Shown here: piece by piece, positions 1 to 8,073 of the stretch
How the letters are laid out: each line of letters opens with the position of its first letter
Numbering within the stretch: position 1 is the first letter of the stretch
Assembly (NCBI GenBank): GCA_902493535.1
Contig: CABUQG010000005.1
Coordinates: 11,879-75,878 of the forward strand
DNA from: an uncultured Collinsella sp.
GTDB taxonomy: Bacteria > Actinomycetota > Coriobacteriia > Coriobacteriales > Coriobacteriaceae
Length of the DNA stretch: 64,000 bases
Direction of reading: 5' to 3'
Made by a program: the position numbers and the translations under genes
Notes under the pieces: model-generated
What the model saw: only the letters and a program-made list of their open reading frames with translations
Databases searched by the model: none
Told to the model about the DNA's origin: nothing

Positions 1-1365
1 CTGGTCGCAGACGCCATCATCTTCGAGGCCTCGCTGACCTTCATCGGCGCCGGCATCCAGGAGCCCACCGCTACCTGGGGCAACATCCTCGCCGACGCCC
101 GCGGCGGCGTGCTCGCTGGCCGTTGGTGGCAGGCACTGTTCCCGGGCCTGGCCATTATGATCACCTGCCTGGCGCTCAACATCCTCTCCGAGGGTATTAC
201 CGACGCCATGGCCGCTGCTCCCTCCGCCGCCCTGGATCCGACCGATTCCTCCAAGCGTCGCGAGGCCGATCTGCTGGTCTCCGACCCCGTTCGTGCCTAC
301 AAGGAGCAGGCTCAGTCCCTCTCCGCTCGCCTTGGCGCCCTGCGCGATGTCGAGCTCAAGCGTAACGACCGCCATGTGCCCGACGAGTCTGTCGAGCCGA
401 TTCTCTCGGTCCGTGACTTCTGCATTCAGTTTGAGCACCACGGTGACATCAACGTCGTCGACCACGTCAACTTTGACGTCCGTCCCGGCCAGACCATGGG
501 CCTGGTAGGCGAGTCCGGCTGCGGTAAGTCCATCACCACGCTGGCCATCATGGGCCTGACCGACGATGACGAGCACCTTTCTGGTGAGGTTCTCTGGGAG
601 GGCCGCGATCTGCTCAAGATGAGCAAGAAGGAGTGGTTCGGCCTGCGCGGTACCGATATCGCCATGGTCTATCAGGACGCCCTGTCCTCGCTCAACCCCT
701 CCATGCTCATTTCCGCCCAGATGAAGCAGCTCACCAAGCGCGGCGGCACCCGTAGCGCCGAGGAGCTCCTGGAGCTCGTGGGCCTCGACCCCAAGCGTAC
801 GCTCGAGAGCTATCCGCATGAGCTTTCCGGTGGTCAGCGTCAGCGCGTTCTGATCGCTATGGCCCTTACCCGCGACCCCAAGCTGGTCATCTGCGACGAG
901 CCCACGACCGCTCTGGACGTTACCGTCCAGAAGCAGGTCATCAAGCTGCTTAACGACCTTCAGGCCAAGCTCGGCTTTGCCATGATCTTCGTTTCGCACG
1001 ACCTGGCACTGGTCGCCGAGGTCGCCCATAACATCACGGTTATGTACGCCGGCCAGGTTATCGAGCAGGCGCCCACCAAGGAGCTGCTCACCAACCCGAT
1101 CCACGAGTACACTCGCGGTCTTCTGGGTTCCGTCCTGTCCATCGAGAGCGGTTCGGGCCGCCTGCACCAGGTGCCCGGCGCCGTTCCGAGCCCGCGCGAT
1201 TTCCCCAAGGGCGATCGCTTCGCACCCCGCTCGAGTCATCCGCGCATTGGCCTGGACACCCGTCCGGTCTTCAAGCGCGTGCCCGGCACCGAGCACTTCT
1301 ATTCCGAGCTCCCCGACGAGGTGCTCAAGGCAAATGGTTTGACCCCTCACGCGGAGGTGATGTAG
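1..1365 (+). CDS. Peptide-family ABC transporter, permease-ATPase fusion (5' truncated)
   Basis: The reading frame is open from base 1, so the start lies outside the window. The first 60 or so residues are the end of a DppC/OppC-type permease (EASLTFIGAGIQEP, then a last membrane segment ending LNILSEG). A linker of about 70 residues follows, then a complete DppD-type ATPase with Walker A GESGCGKS, signature LSGGQRQR, Walker B LVICDEP and the switch histidine in FVSHD. Permease and ATPase are usually separate genes, so this is a true fusion. It sits directly against the next ATPase gene and upstream of sialic-acid genes, which suggests uptake of sialic acid or a sialylated glycan rather than dipeptides; the substrate is inference. 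Confidence 0.85.
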   Translation: MVADAIIFEASLTFIGAGIQEPTATWGNILADARGGVLAGRWWQALFPGLAIMITCLALNILSEGITDAMAAAPSAALDPTDSSKRREADLLVSDPVRAYKEQAQSLSARLGALRDVELKRNDRHVPDESVEPILSVRDFCIQFEHHGDINVVDHVNFDVRPGQTMGLVGESGCGKSITTLAIMGLTDDDEHLSGEVLWEGRDLLKMSKKEWFGLRGTDIAMVYQDALSSLNPSMLISAQMKQLTKRGGTRSAEELLELVGLDPKRTLESYPHELSGGQRQRVLIAMALTRDPKLVICDEPTTALDVTVQKQVIKLLNDLQAKLGFAMIFVSHDLALVAEVAHNITVMYAGQVIEQAPTKELLTNPIHEYTRGLLGSVLSIESGSGRLHQVPGAVPSPRDFPKGDRFAPRSSHPRIGLDTRPVFKRVPGTEHFYSELPDEVLKANGLTPHAEVM

Positions 1366-2193
1366 ATGAGCGAGACCGCAGTCAACGGCGTCGAGCCGAT
1401 CATCTTCCTTGATGACGTCCACGTCACCTTTAGGACCCGTACCGGCTCGATTCTGCACCCCAACCTGGTTCACGCCGTCCAGGGTGTAACGATTAAGCTC
1501 ATGCCCGGACAGACCATCGGCATCGTCGGCGAGTCCGGTTGCGGAAAGTCCACCACCGCCAACGTCATGTGCGGCCTGCAGGCCCCCACGAGCGGCAAGG
1601 TCTACTTTAAGGGCAAGGACGTTACCAAACGTACCGCCGAGGACCGTCGCCACATGGGTCGCGTCATCTCGGTCGTGTTCCAGAACCCGGCCACGGCGCT
1701 CAACCCCCGTATGGTCGTTCGCGAGCAACTGCTCGACCCCATGCGCGTCCACAACCTGGGTACCGAGGCCGAGCAGGAGAAGCGCGTCAAGGAGCTCTTG
1801 GAGCTCACCGGTCTGCCCAGCTCTGCCGCCGAGGTTCTTCCCGGCCAGCTTTCGGGCGGCCAGCGCCAGCGCGTCGCAATTGCCCGTGCCCTGTCGCTGA
1901 ACCCCGATGCCATCATCGCCGACGAGCCCACCTCGGCTCTGGACGTTTCGGTCCGCGCGCAGATTCTAAACCTGCTGACCGACCTTAAGAAGGAGCTCGG
2001 CCTGGCCATGGTATTTATCAGCCATGACATCCAGACGGTCCGCTACATCTCCGACGACATTATCGTCATGAATGGCGGCAAGATCGTCGAGCAGGGCGAG
2101 GCCAAGCAGGTTTTCCAGCATCCTCGAGACCCCTACACCAAGATGCTGCTCGGCGCTGCGCCGTCGCTGCTGCATCCCAAGCTCGGCGAGTAA
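1366..2193 (+). CDS. Peptide-family ABC transporter ATPase (DppF/OppF type)
   Basis: A 275-residue cytoplasmic ATPase starting at the ATG immediately after the preceding stop codon, so the two are translationally coupled. Walker A is GESGCGKS, the signature is LSGGQRQR, Walker B is AIIADEP and the switch histidine is in FISHD. The QNPATALNPRM stretch is typical of the OppF/DppF subfamily. It should pair with the ATPase half of the upstream fusion to power one importer. The usual C-terminal oligopeptide extension with its Cys-rich stretch is shorter than in OppF at 19.5 kb. Substrate is inferred from the adjacent nan-type genes. Confidence 0.88.
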   Translation: MSETAVNGVEPIIFLDDVHVTFRTRTGSILHPNLVHAVQGVTIKLMPGQTIGIVGESGCGKSTTANVMCGLQAPTSGKVYFKGKDVTKRTAEDRRHMGRVISVVFQNPATALNPRMVVREQLLDPMRVHNLGTEAEQEKRVKELLELTGLPSSAAEVLPGQLSGGQRQRVAIARALSLNPDAIIADEPTSALDVSVRAQILNLLTDLKKELGLAMVFISHDIQTVRYISDDIIVMNGGKIVEQGEAKQVFQHPRDPYTKMLLGAAPSLLHPKLGE

Positions 2194-2273
2194 CTTCGCT
2201 TTCCCTCCCGTGCGCCCGGTTCCCTTGCCGGGCGCACCTCCGTTGCGATTTCGAAAGGTTGGGTTCACGAGCC

Positions 2274-3251
2274 ATGCCAAGTGCTCAGGAGCTACAACAT
2301 CAATTTGGTGAATATCGAGGCGCTATGCCCCGTCCATCAGATTTCGATCTCTTTTGGAAGGATCGCATGGCCGAGGCTGACGCCGTCGGGCTTGACTATG
2401 CGATCGAGGCGGCATCGGTCACCGATGCCGTGACCTGCCAGCTTTTCGATCTCTGGTATACCGGCATGTGCGGCGCTCGCCTGCACGCCAAGTACCTTAA
2501 ACCTGTCTCGGACGAGCCCGTGCCATTGGTACTTCAGTTCCATGGGTATCCGGGTGCAAGCCGCAGCTGGTTTGAGCAGGCGTCGTTTGCGGGCATGGGC
2601 ATGGCGCTCATTGCTCTCGATTGTCCTGGCCAAGGAGGCCCCTCCGAGGACATTGGTGGATTTGAGGGCACGACGGTCGCGGGCCATATCGTCGCCGGTA
2701 TCGACGGCGACCCGGCCAACCTCTACTATGTTCGCCTACATCAGGATATCCGCATTCTGTGCCGTATCGTTCGCGAGCTCGAGGGCATCGATCTTACCCG
2801 CGTGTATGTGAACGGCGCATCGCAGGGCGGCGGTTTGGGTATTGCAACCTGCGCGCTTAACAGCGAGCTTATCAATCGCGCCGCCATCCTCTATCCCTTC
2901 TTATCGGACTTCCGCCTGGTTTGGGATCTGGACGCCGACGATATTGCCTACGAGGGTCTGCGCTATTGGTCGCGTTGGTTTGACGAGGACTCGACTCGTA
3001 TCGAGGAAGCCTATGCCAAGCTGGCGTACTTCGATTCCAAGAATTTTGCCCCCATGGTCAAGTGCCCCGTGCTGTTTGGCACGGGCACGGCCGATATCGT
3101 CTGTCCGCCGGCAACGCAGTTTGCGGTGTACAACAACCTGTCCTGCGACAAGCGTCATGAGTTCTTTGAAGGCTTTGGCCACGAGGAGATTCAGGATTTT
3201 GACGATCTGATCATTCCGTTTTTCTGTGAGGGAGGGGAGGCTCATGTCTAA
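2274..3251 (+). CDS. CE7/AXE1-family acetyl esterase (cephalosporin-C deacetylase-like)
   Basis: An alpha/beta hydrolase of about 325 residues. The N-terminus EYRGAMPRPSDFDLFW is characteristic of acetylxylan esterase/cephalosporin-C deacetylases. The nucleophile elbow is GASQGG, the acid lies in GTGTAD and the base in FGHEEI, so the catalytic triad is complete. The ATG at 2274 is chosen because family homology begins there; a TTG at 2259 is also in frame. The gene lies between the transporter ATPase and the lyase, so it may remove O-acetyl groups from sialic acid before cleavage. That role is inference; the family also acts on acetylated xylo-oligosaccharides and antibiotics. Confidence 0.82.
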   Translation: MPSAQELQHQFGEYRGAMPRPSDFDLFWKDRMAEADAVGLDYAIEAASVTDAVTCQLFDLWYTGMCGARLHAKYLKPVSDEPVPLVLQFHGYPGASRSWFEQASFAGMGMALIALDCPGQGGPSEDIGGFEGTTVAGHIVAGIDGDPANLYYVRLHQDIRILCRIVRELEGIDLTRVYVNGASQGGGLGIATCALNSELINRAAILYPFLSDFRLVWDLDADDIAYEGLRYWSRWFDEDSTRIEEAYAKLAYFDSKNFAPMVKCPVLFGTGTADIVCPPATQFAVYNNLSCDKRHEFFEGFGHEEIQDFDDLIIPFFCEGGEAHV

Positions 3252-4095
3252 GTGCGAGAGCAATGTTGACGAGCTGATAGTCCCCGGGCTCGTGGGAATT
3301 CCTGGATCGGTTTCGTCAAGGCTCGCAGAATATCAGGACTGGCACGGTGATGTCCAAGCAGATGTTTCTGATTTAGAGACATGCGCTTCGAATCTTGAGA
3401 TTCAAGGCCTGGCCATTACGGCAATTGACTTTGTTAACCCCTGCGCCCGTTACTCGGAGGTTTCCTTTGAGCTCGGTGACCATGCGGTCCACGCTCGTTT
3501 GATTGAGCCTGTCGGTCGTGCCCGAGTATCTGAGCGCGTGCCGCTGTGCCTGATGTTCCATGACATCGACCGACCCGTGCGGGGATGGCATCACATGACG
3601 CGGTTTGCCGCCATGGGATATGCCGTGCTTGCGCTGGACGATGAGACTATTGGATCCAGCGATCTGCAGCAGGGGATTACCTCGCCTGCTTTTGTCGAGC
3701 GTGTCCGTTGGGGCTGCGCGTTGGCGAAGGTTGCGCGCAACCTTGATGGCATGGATCCCGACCGCATCTTTGCATGGGGCGAGGGCCTTGGCGGCGGTGT
3801 CGCGCTGGCGGTTTCTGCTCTGGACGAGCGGGGCCTTGCCTGCACGGCGCTTGCCAATCCGCTTCCCAGCGGTCTCGAGACGCTGTCGCCTCGGGTTCGT
3901 GGCTCGGTGCTCATGGGCACATCGCTCATGGATACCGTGAGTGATCCCAAGGGCCAGTTTGCCGTATTCAACGGTCTTGAGTGTGACCGGAGGCATATCA
4001 TCTATGCCAAATACGCTCACGAGCGCATCAATGCGTTCGAAAACGAAGTCGTCGACTTCTTTAACCAAACGTTCTATTCGTGTTCTTTGGCCTAG
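3244..4095 (+). CDS. CE7/AXE1-like paralogue lacking the nucleophile serine
   Basis: A 283-residue relative of the preceding esterase, overlapping its last 8 bases and preceded by a GGGAGG ribosome site, so the pair is co-translated. The fold landmarks match (QFAVFNGLECDRRH against QFAVYNNLSCDKRH), the acid aspartate (SLMD) and the base histidine (YAHERI) are kept. The elbow reads WGEGLGGG where the neighbour has NGASQGGG, so the serine is glycine (codon GGC). As written it cannot use the standard mechanism. It may be a partner or regulatory subunit of the active esterase, or a decaying duplicate; the reading frame is fully open, which favours retained function. Confidence 0.75.
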   Translation: MSKCESNVDELIVPGLVGIPGSVSSRLAEYQDWHGDVQADVSDLETCASNLEIQGLAITAIDFVNPCARYSEVSFELGDHAVHARLIEPVGRARVSERVPLCLMFHDIDRPVRGWHHMTRFAAMGYAVLALDDETIGSSDLQQGITSPAFVERVRWGCALAKVARNLDGMDPDRIFAWGEGLGGGVALAVSALDERGLACTALANPLPSGLETLSPRVRGSVLMGTSLMDTVSDPKGQFAVFNGLECDRRHIIYAKYAHERINAFENEVVDFFNQTFYSCSLA

Positions 4096-4163
4096 ACGGC
4101 CTGGACACCGCCAACAAGAGTGGGCGGCATAGGGCTGCCCGCCAGACAACTAAGGAGATTCTT

Positions 4164-5084
4164 GTGGCAACTCAGAAATTCACCGGCGTTATCCCTCCCG
4201 TCGTTGTTCCCGATACCGAAGACCACCAGCTCGACGTTGCCTCCTTTGAGCGCAGCATCAACCGCATGATCGATGCCGGCGTCGATGGCCTGTTCTTCCT
4301 GGGCTCCTCGGGCGAGGTCGTCTTCTCCACCGACGAGCGCCGTCGCCAGATTGTCGCAGAGGCCGTCCGTATCGTCGACCACCGCGTTCCCGTTCTGGTC
4401 GGCATCATCGACACCGAGACCGAGCGCATGATCGAGCACGGCAAGGTCGCTCAGGAGCTGGGCGCCGATGCGCTCGTCGCCACCTGCCCGTTCTATGCCC
4501 TGCAGGGCATGACCGAGGTCGAGGAGCACTTCCGCATCCTTCACGAGGAACTCGACCTGCCCATCTTCGCCTACGACATCCCCGTGTGCGTCCACACCAA
4601 GCTCCCCTGGAAGCTCCTTGCTAAGCTCGGCGCCGAGGGCGTCCTGGCTGGCGTCAAGGATTCCTCGGGCGATGACATCTCGTTCCGCTACCTCATTCAG
4701 GAGAACGAGAAGAACGGCCATCCGATGAGCATCCTTACCGGCCATGAGGTCGTCGTCGACGGTGCCTATCTCGGTGGCGCCGACGGTTCCGTTCCGGGCC
4801 TCGCCAACGTTGAGCCCGAGGGCTACGTTCGTCAGTGGAAGGCCGCTCAGGCTGGTGACTGGGCTACCGTCAAGGCCGAGCAGGATCGCCTCAATGAGAT
4901 TTCGCACATCTGGGATGTCACCTCGGGCGTCCAGGGCTATGCCGGTGGCGTCGGCGCCTTCAAGACCGCTATGAACCTCATGGGCATCTTCGACAGCCCG
5001 ACCATGCCGCGCCCGGTGAAGGCCATGACCGGTGAGAACGTCGAGGCGATTCGCAAGGTCCTCCAGGACAACGGTCTCCTTTAA
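4164..5084 (+). CDS. nanA: DapA/NanA-superfamily aldolase, probable N-acetylneuraminate lyase
   Basis: A 306-residue class I aldolase of the dihydrodipicolinate synthase/N-acetylneuraminate lyase superfamily. The GTG start at 4164 has AAGGAG six bases upstream. Visible active-site elements are GSSGEV (substrate carboxylate loop), the tyrosine in FAYDIP and the Schiff-base lysine in AGVKDSSGD. The stretch TGHEVVV stands where lyases carry GYDE and synthases carry GDD, which leans to lyase. With a ROK kinase and NanE downstream, cleavage of sialic acid to N-acetylmannosamine and pyruvate is the best reading. The symbol rests on context as much as sequence; a sugar-acid aldolase remains possible. 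Confidence 0.7.
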   Translation: MATQKFTGVIPPVVVPDTEDHQLDVASFERSINRMIDAGVDGLFFLGSSGEVVFSTDERRRQIVAEAVRIVDHRVPVLVGIIDTETERMIEHGKVAQELGADALVATCPFYALQGMTEVEEHFRILHEELDLPIFAYDIPVCVHTKLPWKLLAKLGAEGVLAGVKDSSGDDISFRYLIQENEKNGHPMSILTGHEVVVDGAYLGGADGSVPGLANVEPEGYVRQWKAAQAGDWATVKAEQDRLNEISHIWDVTSGVQGYAGGVGAFKTAMNLMGIFDSPTMPRPVKAMTGENVEAIRKVLQDNGLL

Positions 5085-5114
5085 AGCTTTCCCAGGCACC
5101 CGACCTCGCCGTTC

Positions 5115-5156
5115 AACCGTGCGGCCATGACCCATTAGGCCAATGGCCGCACGGTT
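5115..5156 (+). terminator. Strong hairpin after the lyase gene
   Basis: Perfect 14-base arms (AACCGTGCGGCCAT and its complement) surround a 14-base loop. Only a short pyrimidine stretch follows, so it may terminate weakly or protect the 3' end, letting some transcription continue to the kinase. Confidence 0.6.
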
Positions 5157-5255
5157 TCTCGGCGATCTCGGGCACCTGGAAAACCTTTACCGCGCTGTGA
5201 CGGCTAGCCTGACGGCGCATTTCCTGTAGTTGTTTTGTCTCCGAAGGAGAACGAC

Positions 5256-6221
5256 ATGGAGAACAAGTACGTCTGCTCTGTCGATATCGGCGGAACTAAG
5301 ATCGCGACTGCCATCATGGAGTACCCGGCTGACGGCGGTGTGCCCCATCCCGTTTTTGAGGCTGAGGTTCCCACCGAGGCCCAGGAGGGTGGCGAAGCGG
5401 TCTTCCAGCGCATCGAGGCGTCTATCAAGGCAGCCCTTGAAGCAAATCCCGATGTCGAGGTCCTCGGAGTTGGCATCGGCGCTGCCGGTGTCGTCGACCC
5501 CAAGACGGGCGCCATCGCGTATGCCAATGAGATTATGCCCGGCTGGTCCGGCGTTCAGTTGGGGCCGCGTCTGCGCGAGGACCTCGGCCTTCCCGTTGCC
5601 GTTGTAGGCGACGTGCAGGCTCATGCTCTGGGCGAGGCCCACTGGGGCGTCGGCAAGGGCAAGTTCTCCGTCTTGTGTTTGGGCATCGGTACGGGCATCG
5701 GTGGCGCATATGTCGAGAACGGCCGCGTGATGCAGGGCTTCCATGGTGCTGCCGGCCATATGGGCCACATCGAGTGCTCGGCTGCCGCTGGCATTCCCTG
5801 CGCCTGCGGGCGTTCCGGCCATCTGGAGTCGGTTGCTTCCGGAACATCAATCGGGCGCATGTACGATGAGCGTTTTGGCCGCGTCGACCCCAGCCGTCCT
5901 TCGGTCGGCCGTGACGTGAACGACCTGTGCCGCGCAGGTGACACAAAGGCGACCGAGGTCATTCATGACGCCGGCTTTGCGCTGGGCGCCAGCCTGGGCT
6001 CGCTCGCTAACATCCTGGACCCTGAGGTCATCGTGCTTTCGGGCGGCGTGATTCACCAAGGTCCCGATTGGCGTTCACAGACGTGGAAGGACTCGGTGCA
6101 CGAGGGCTATGCCAGCCAGGCGCTCGACCCGCTTCAGGACACGCCGATTCTCATCGGCTCTCTGGAGGGCGACGCGCCGCTCATCGGTGCTGCCGAACAC
6201 CTTCTTGCGTCGTTGAAGTAA
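5256..6221 (+). CDS. nanK: ROK-family sugar kinase, probable N-acetylmannosamine kinase
   Basis: A 321-residue cytoplasmic sugar kinase; the ATG at 5256 follows GAAGGAGA. The phosphate-1 motif is DIGGTK, the second glycine-rich stretch is GIGTGIGG and the ROK zinc/catalytic segment is GHMGHIECSAAAG followed by CACGRSGHLE. Most ROK proteins have GC where this has GH, so a histidine may replace the last zinc cysteine. Lying between a NanA-type lyase and NanE, it should phosphorylate N-acetylmannosamine to the 6-phosphate. Glucokinase activity cannot be excluded from sequence alone. Confidence 0.78.
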   Translation: MENKYVCSVDIGGTKIATAIMEYPADGGVPHPVFEAEVPTEAQEGGEAVFQRIEASIKAALEANPDVEVLGVGIGAAGVVDPKTGAIAYANEIMPGWSGVQLGPRLREDLGLPVAVVGDVQAHALGEAHWGVGKGKFSVLCLGIGTGIGGAYVENGRVMQGFHGAAGHMGHIECSAAAGIPCACGRSGHLESVASGTSIGRMYDERFGRVDPSRPSVGRDVNDLCRAGDTKATEVIHDAGFALGASLGSLANILDPEVIVLSGGVIHQGPDWRSQTWKDSVHEGYASQALDPLQDTPILIGSLEGDAPLIGAAEHLLASLK

Positions 6222-6238
6222 ATATAACTACCAAGTGC

Positions 6239-6336
6239 GCCTTCTGAGGTGCCGCAGATTGACGTGAAAGAGGAGCGAAGCGTACTTCGGTACGCGAGCG
6301 ACGGTTTGAACGTCAAGGTGCGGTGTCTCAGAAGGC
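6239..6336. repeat. Long imperfect palindrome with UUCG-capped core (element A)
   Basis: The arms GCCTTCTGAG and CTCAGAAGGC bound a structure of about 98 bases; GATTGACGT and ACGTCAAGGT continue the pairing inward. The centre is GCGTAC-TTCG-GTACGC. About 40 bases around the centre recur, inverted, at 24929-24967. It lies between nanK and nanE and ends about 25 bases before the nanE start, so it could act as a processing site or partial terminator. Confidence 0.75.
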
Positions 6337-6361
6337 TGTTTTGAGAAAGGTTGAGTCGAAC

Positions 6362-7048
6362 ATGACCGTCGATCCTTTGATCCAGTCCCTGAAGGGTAAG
6401 CTCGTCGTGAGCGTTCAGGCGTATATGGGCGAGCCGCTTCGCACACCCGAGACCATGGCTCAAATGTCCCGTGCTTGCGAGCTTGGCGGCGCCGCCGCCA
6501 TTCGCTGCCAGGGCCTTGCCGACATTGCCGCCATTAAGGGCCGCTGTGAGGTTCCTGTTATCGGCCTGTGGAAGGATGGGCACGAGGGCGTTTACATCAC
6601 GCCGACGCTGCGTCACGCTCGCGCCTGCGTTGCTGCCGGTGCCGATATCGTGGCGATCGACGCCACCGATCGTCCGCGCCCCGATGGTAAGACGGTCGAG
6701 GATACTTTCCGCCCGCTGCATGAGGAGGGTGTGCTCCTGATGGCCGACTGTGCCACCATCGAGGACATTCGCCGTGCTGTTGATATGGGCTTTGACCTGG
6801 TATCCACCACGCTTTCTCACGGCGTCGCCGCCATCGACTGCACCATGGCCGATGGTCCCGACCTGCCGCTCCTGCGTCAGGCGACCGAGGAATTCCCCGG
6901 CCTTCCCATCATTTGCGAGGGTCGCGTACATACGCCCGAAGAGGCTCGCGCTGCAATCGACGCCGGCGCGTGGACCGTTGTCGTCGGCACCGCCATTACG
7001 CACCCTACGAGTATTACAAGTTGGTTCAAGGCTGCGCTTGAGGCGTAA
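6362..7048 (+). CDS. nanE: N-acetylmannosamine-6-phosphate 2-epimerase
   Basis: A 228-residue TIM-barrel enzyme that converts N-acetylmannosamine-6-phosphate to N-acetylglucosamine-6-phosphate, feeding sialic acid into amino-sugar metabolism. Family features are SVQAY near the start, AIRCQG, VPVIGLWKDG, DIVAIDATDRPRPDG, LMADCATIEDIRRA and CEGRVHTPEEA, ending in the phosphate-binding VVGTAITHP. The ATG at 6362 follows GAGAAAGG at 11 bases; upstream in-frame codons lie inside the palindrome and are unlikely. It is the last gene of the island; nagA and nagB are not in the window. Confidence 0.92.
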   Translation: MTVDPLIQSLKGKLVVSVQAYMGEPLRTPETMAQMSRACELGGAAAIRCQGLADIAAIKGRCEVPVIGLWKDGHEGVYITPTLRHARACVAAGADIVAIDATDRPRPDGKTVEDTFRPLHEEGVLLMADCATIEDIRRAVDMGFDLVSTTLSHGVAAIDCTMADGPDLPLLRQATEEFPGLPIICEGRVHTPEEARAAIDAGAWTVVVGTAITHPTSITSWFKAALEA

Positions 7049-7099
7049 GACGGGCCTCGTATCCGCTTGGGGCGGTATACTCAATAAAGGCAATTGATC

Positions 7100-7135
7100 G
7101 CGCGGGATCCGCTGGCCGGGTCCCGCGCTTATTTT
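7100..7135 (+). terminator. Intrinsic terminator after nanE
   Basis: GCGCGGGA pairs with TCCCGCGC and is followed by TTATTTT. It separates the amino-sugar island from rapZ. Confidence 0.75.
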
Positions 7136-7146
7136 AGGAGGCACAC

Positions 7147-8067
7147 ATGCAAAAGGGAGATGCCATGGATGCGGCGGAGCGCTCGGAGCGTATCCCCGAT
7201 ATCGTTATCATCACCGGAATGTCCGGCTCGGGCCGAACGCAAGCCATGCATGTGTTTGAGGACATGGGCTATTTTTGTATCGACAACCTGCCCCCACGCC
7301 TGATTGCCCAGCTTTCAGAGCTCGTTGGCATCAATACGGGCGTGGGCAGGCACCTTGCCGTTACCTGCGACCTGCGTAGCCAGGGCTTGTTCGATGAACT
7401 GCTCGATGCTGTTGCCGCACTGGAAGAGCGCGAGATGAGCTGCGACATCGTGTTTCTCGAGGCGTCTGACGAGGTGCTGATTCGCCGGTATAGCGAAAAT
7501 CGTCGCCGCCATCCCATTGCAAAGCCGGGGGAGACCACGGCCGACGCTATTCAGCGTGAACGTCTGCAGCTGCAGGGCGTTCGTGATCGAGCCGATATGA
7601 TTATCGACACGAGCCGCTTGCGCACTTCTGCCTTGCGCAACAAGCTGCGCATGGCTTTTTCCGAGCTGTCCGACCAGCAGCTTATGGATGTCCACGTGTT
7701 CTCGTTTGGTTTTAAGCACGGTATGCCCGTCGAGGCGGACATCATGATCGATGTTCGCTTCTTGCCCAATCCTTTCTACGATCCCGAGATGCGCACCATG
7801 ACCGGTCTCGATAAGAAGGTCTCCGATTTTGTCTTGGACCACCCCAAGACCCAGGAGTTCTGGAAGGCCTGGACCCAGCTGCTCGATACGGTCATGCCGG
7901 GTTATATCGCAGAGGGCAAGCCGCAGCTTTCCATTGCTATCGGCTGCACAGGCGGACAGCACCGTAGCGTCGCCATTGCCGAGGCCACGGCCCGCTACCT
8001 GGAGGGTGCTCAGTATCATGTGAGCATCTCCCACCGTGACCTGTCGCGTGCCAACACGAAGGCATAG
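7147..8067 (+). CDS. rapZ: RapZ/YvcJ family nucleotide-binding regulator
   Basis: A 306-residue P-loop protein. The N-terminal P-loop is GMSGSGRT, with arginine where many homologues have lysine, as is common in Actinobacteria. CIDNLPP, FLEASDEVLIRRY and RRRHP follow, and the C-terminal signature is IGCTGGQHRSV. AGGAGG lies five bases before the ATG. In enterobacteria RapZ is an RNA-binding adaptor for amino-sugar synthesis; in Gram-positives the protein binds nucleotides and its output is less clear. It is coupled to whiA with six bases between them; the yvcK gene that normally sits between these two is absent. Confidence 0.93.
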   Translation: MQKGDAMDAAERSERIPDIVIITGMSGSGRTQAMHVFEDMGYFCIDNLPPRLIAQLSELVGINTGVGRHLAVTCDLRSQGLFDELLDAVAALEEREMSCDIVFLEASDEVLIRRYSENRRRHPIAKPGETTADAIQRERLQLQGVRDRADMIIDTSRLRTSALRNKLRMAFSELSDQQLMDVHVFSFGFKHGMPVEADIMIDVRFLPNPFYDPEMRTMTGLDKKVSDFVLDHPKTQEFWKAWTQLLDTVMPGYIAEGKPQLSIAIGCTGGQHRSVAIAEATARYLEGAQYHVSISHRDLSRANTKA

Positions 8068-8073
8068 GTTTAC

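Noticed and set aside
2259..2273. TTG start for the first CE7 esterase
   Set aside because: The AAAGG ribosome site would abut the codon directly; family homology begins at the ATG at 2274.
4164..5084. True dihydrodipicolinate synthase (dapA)
   Set aside because: Gene context is wholly amino-sugar catabolism, and the TGHE motif differs from the synthase GDD; kept as an alternative only.
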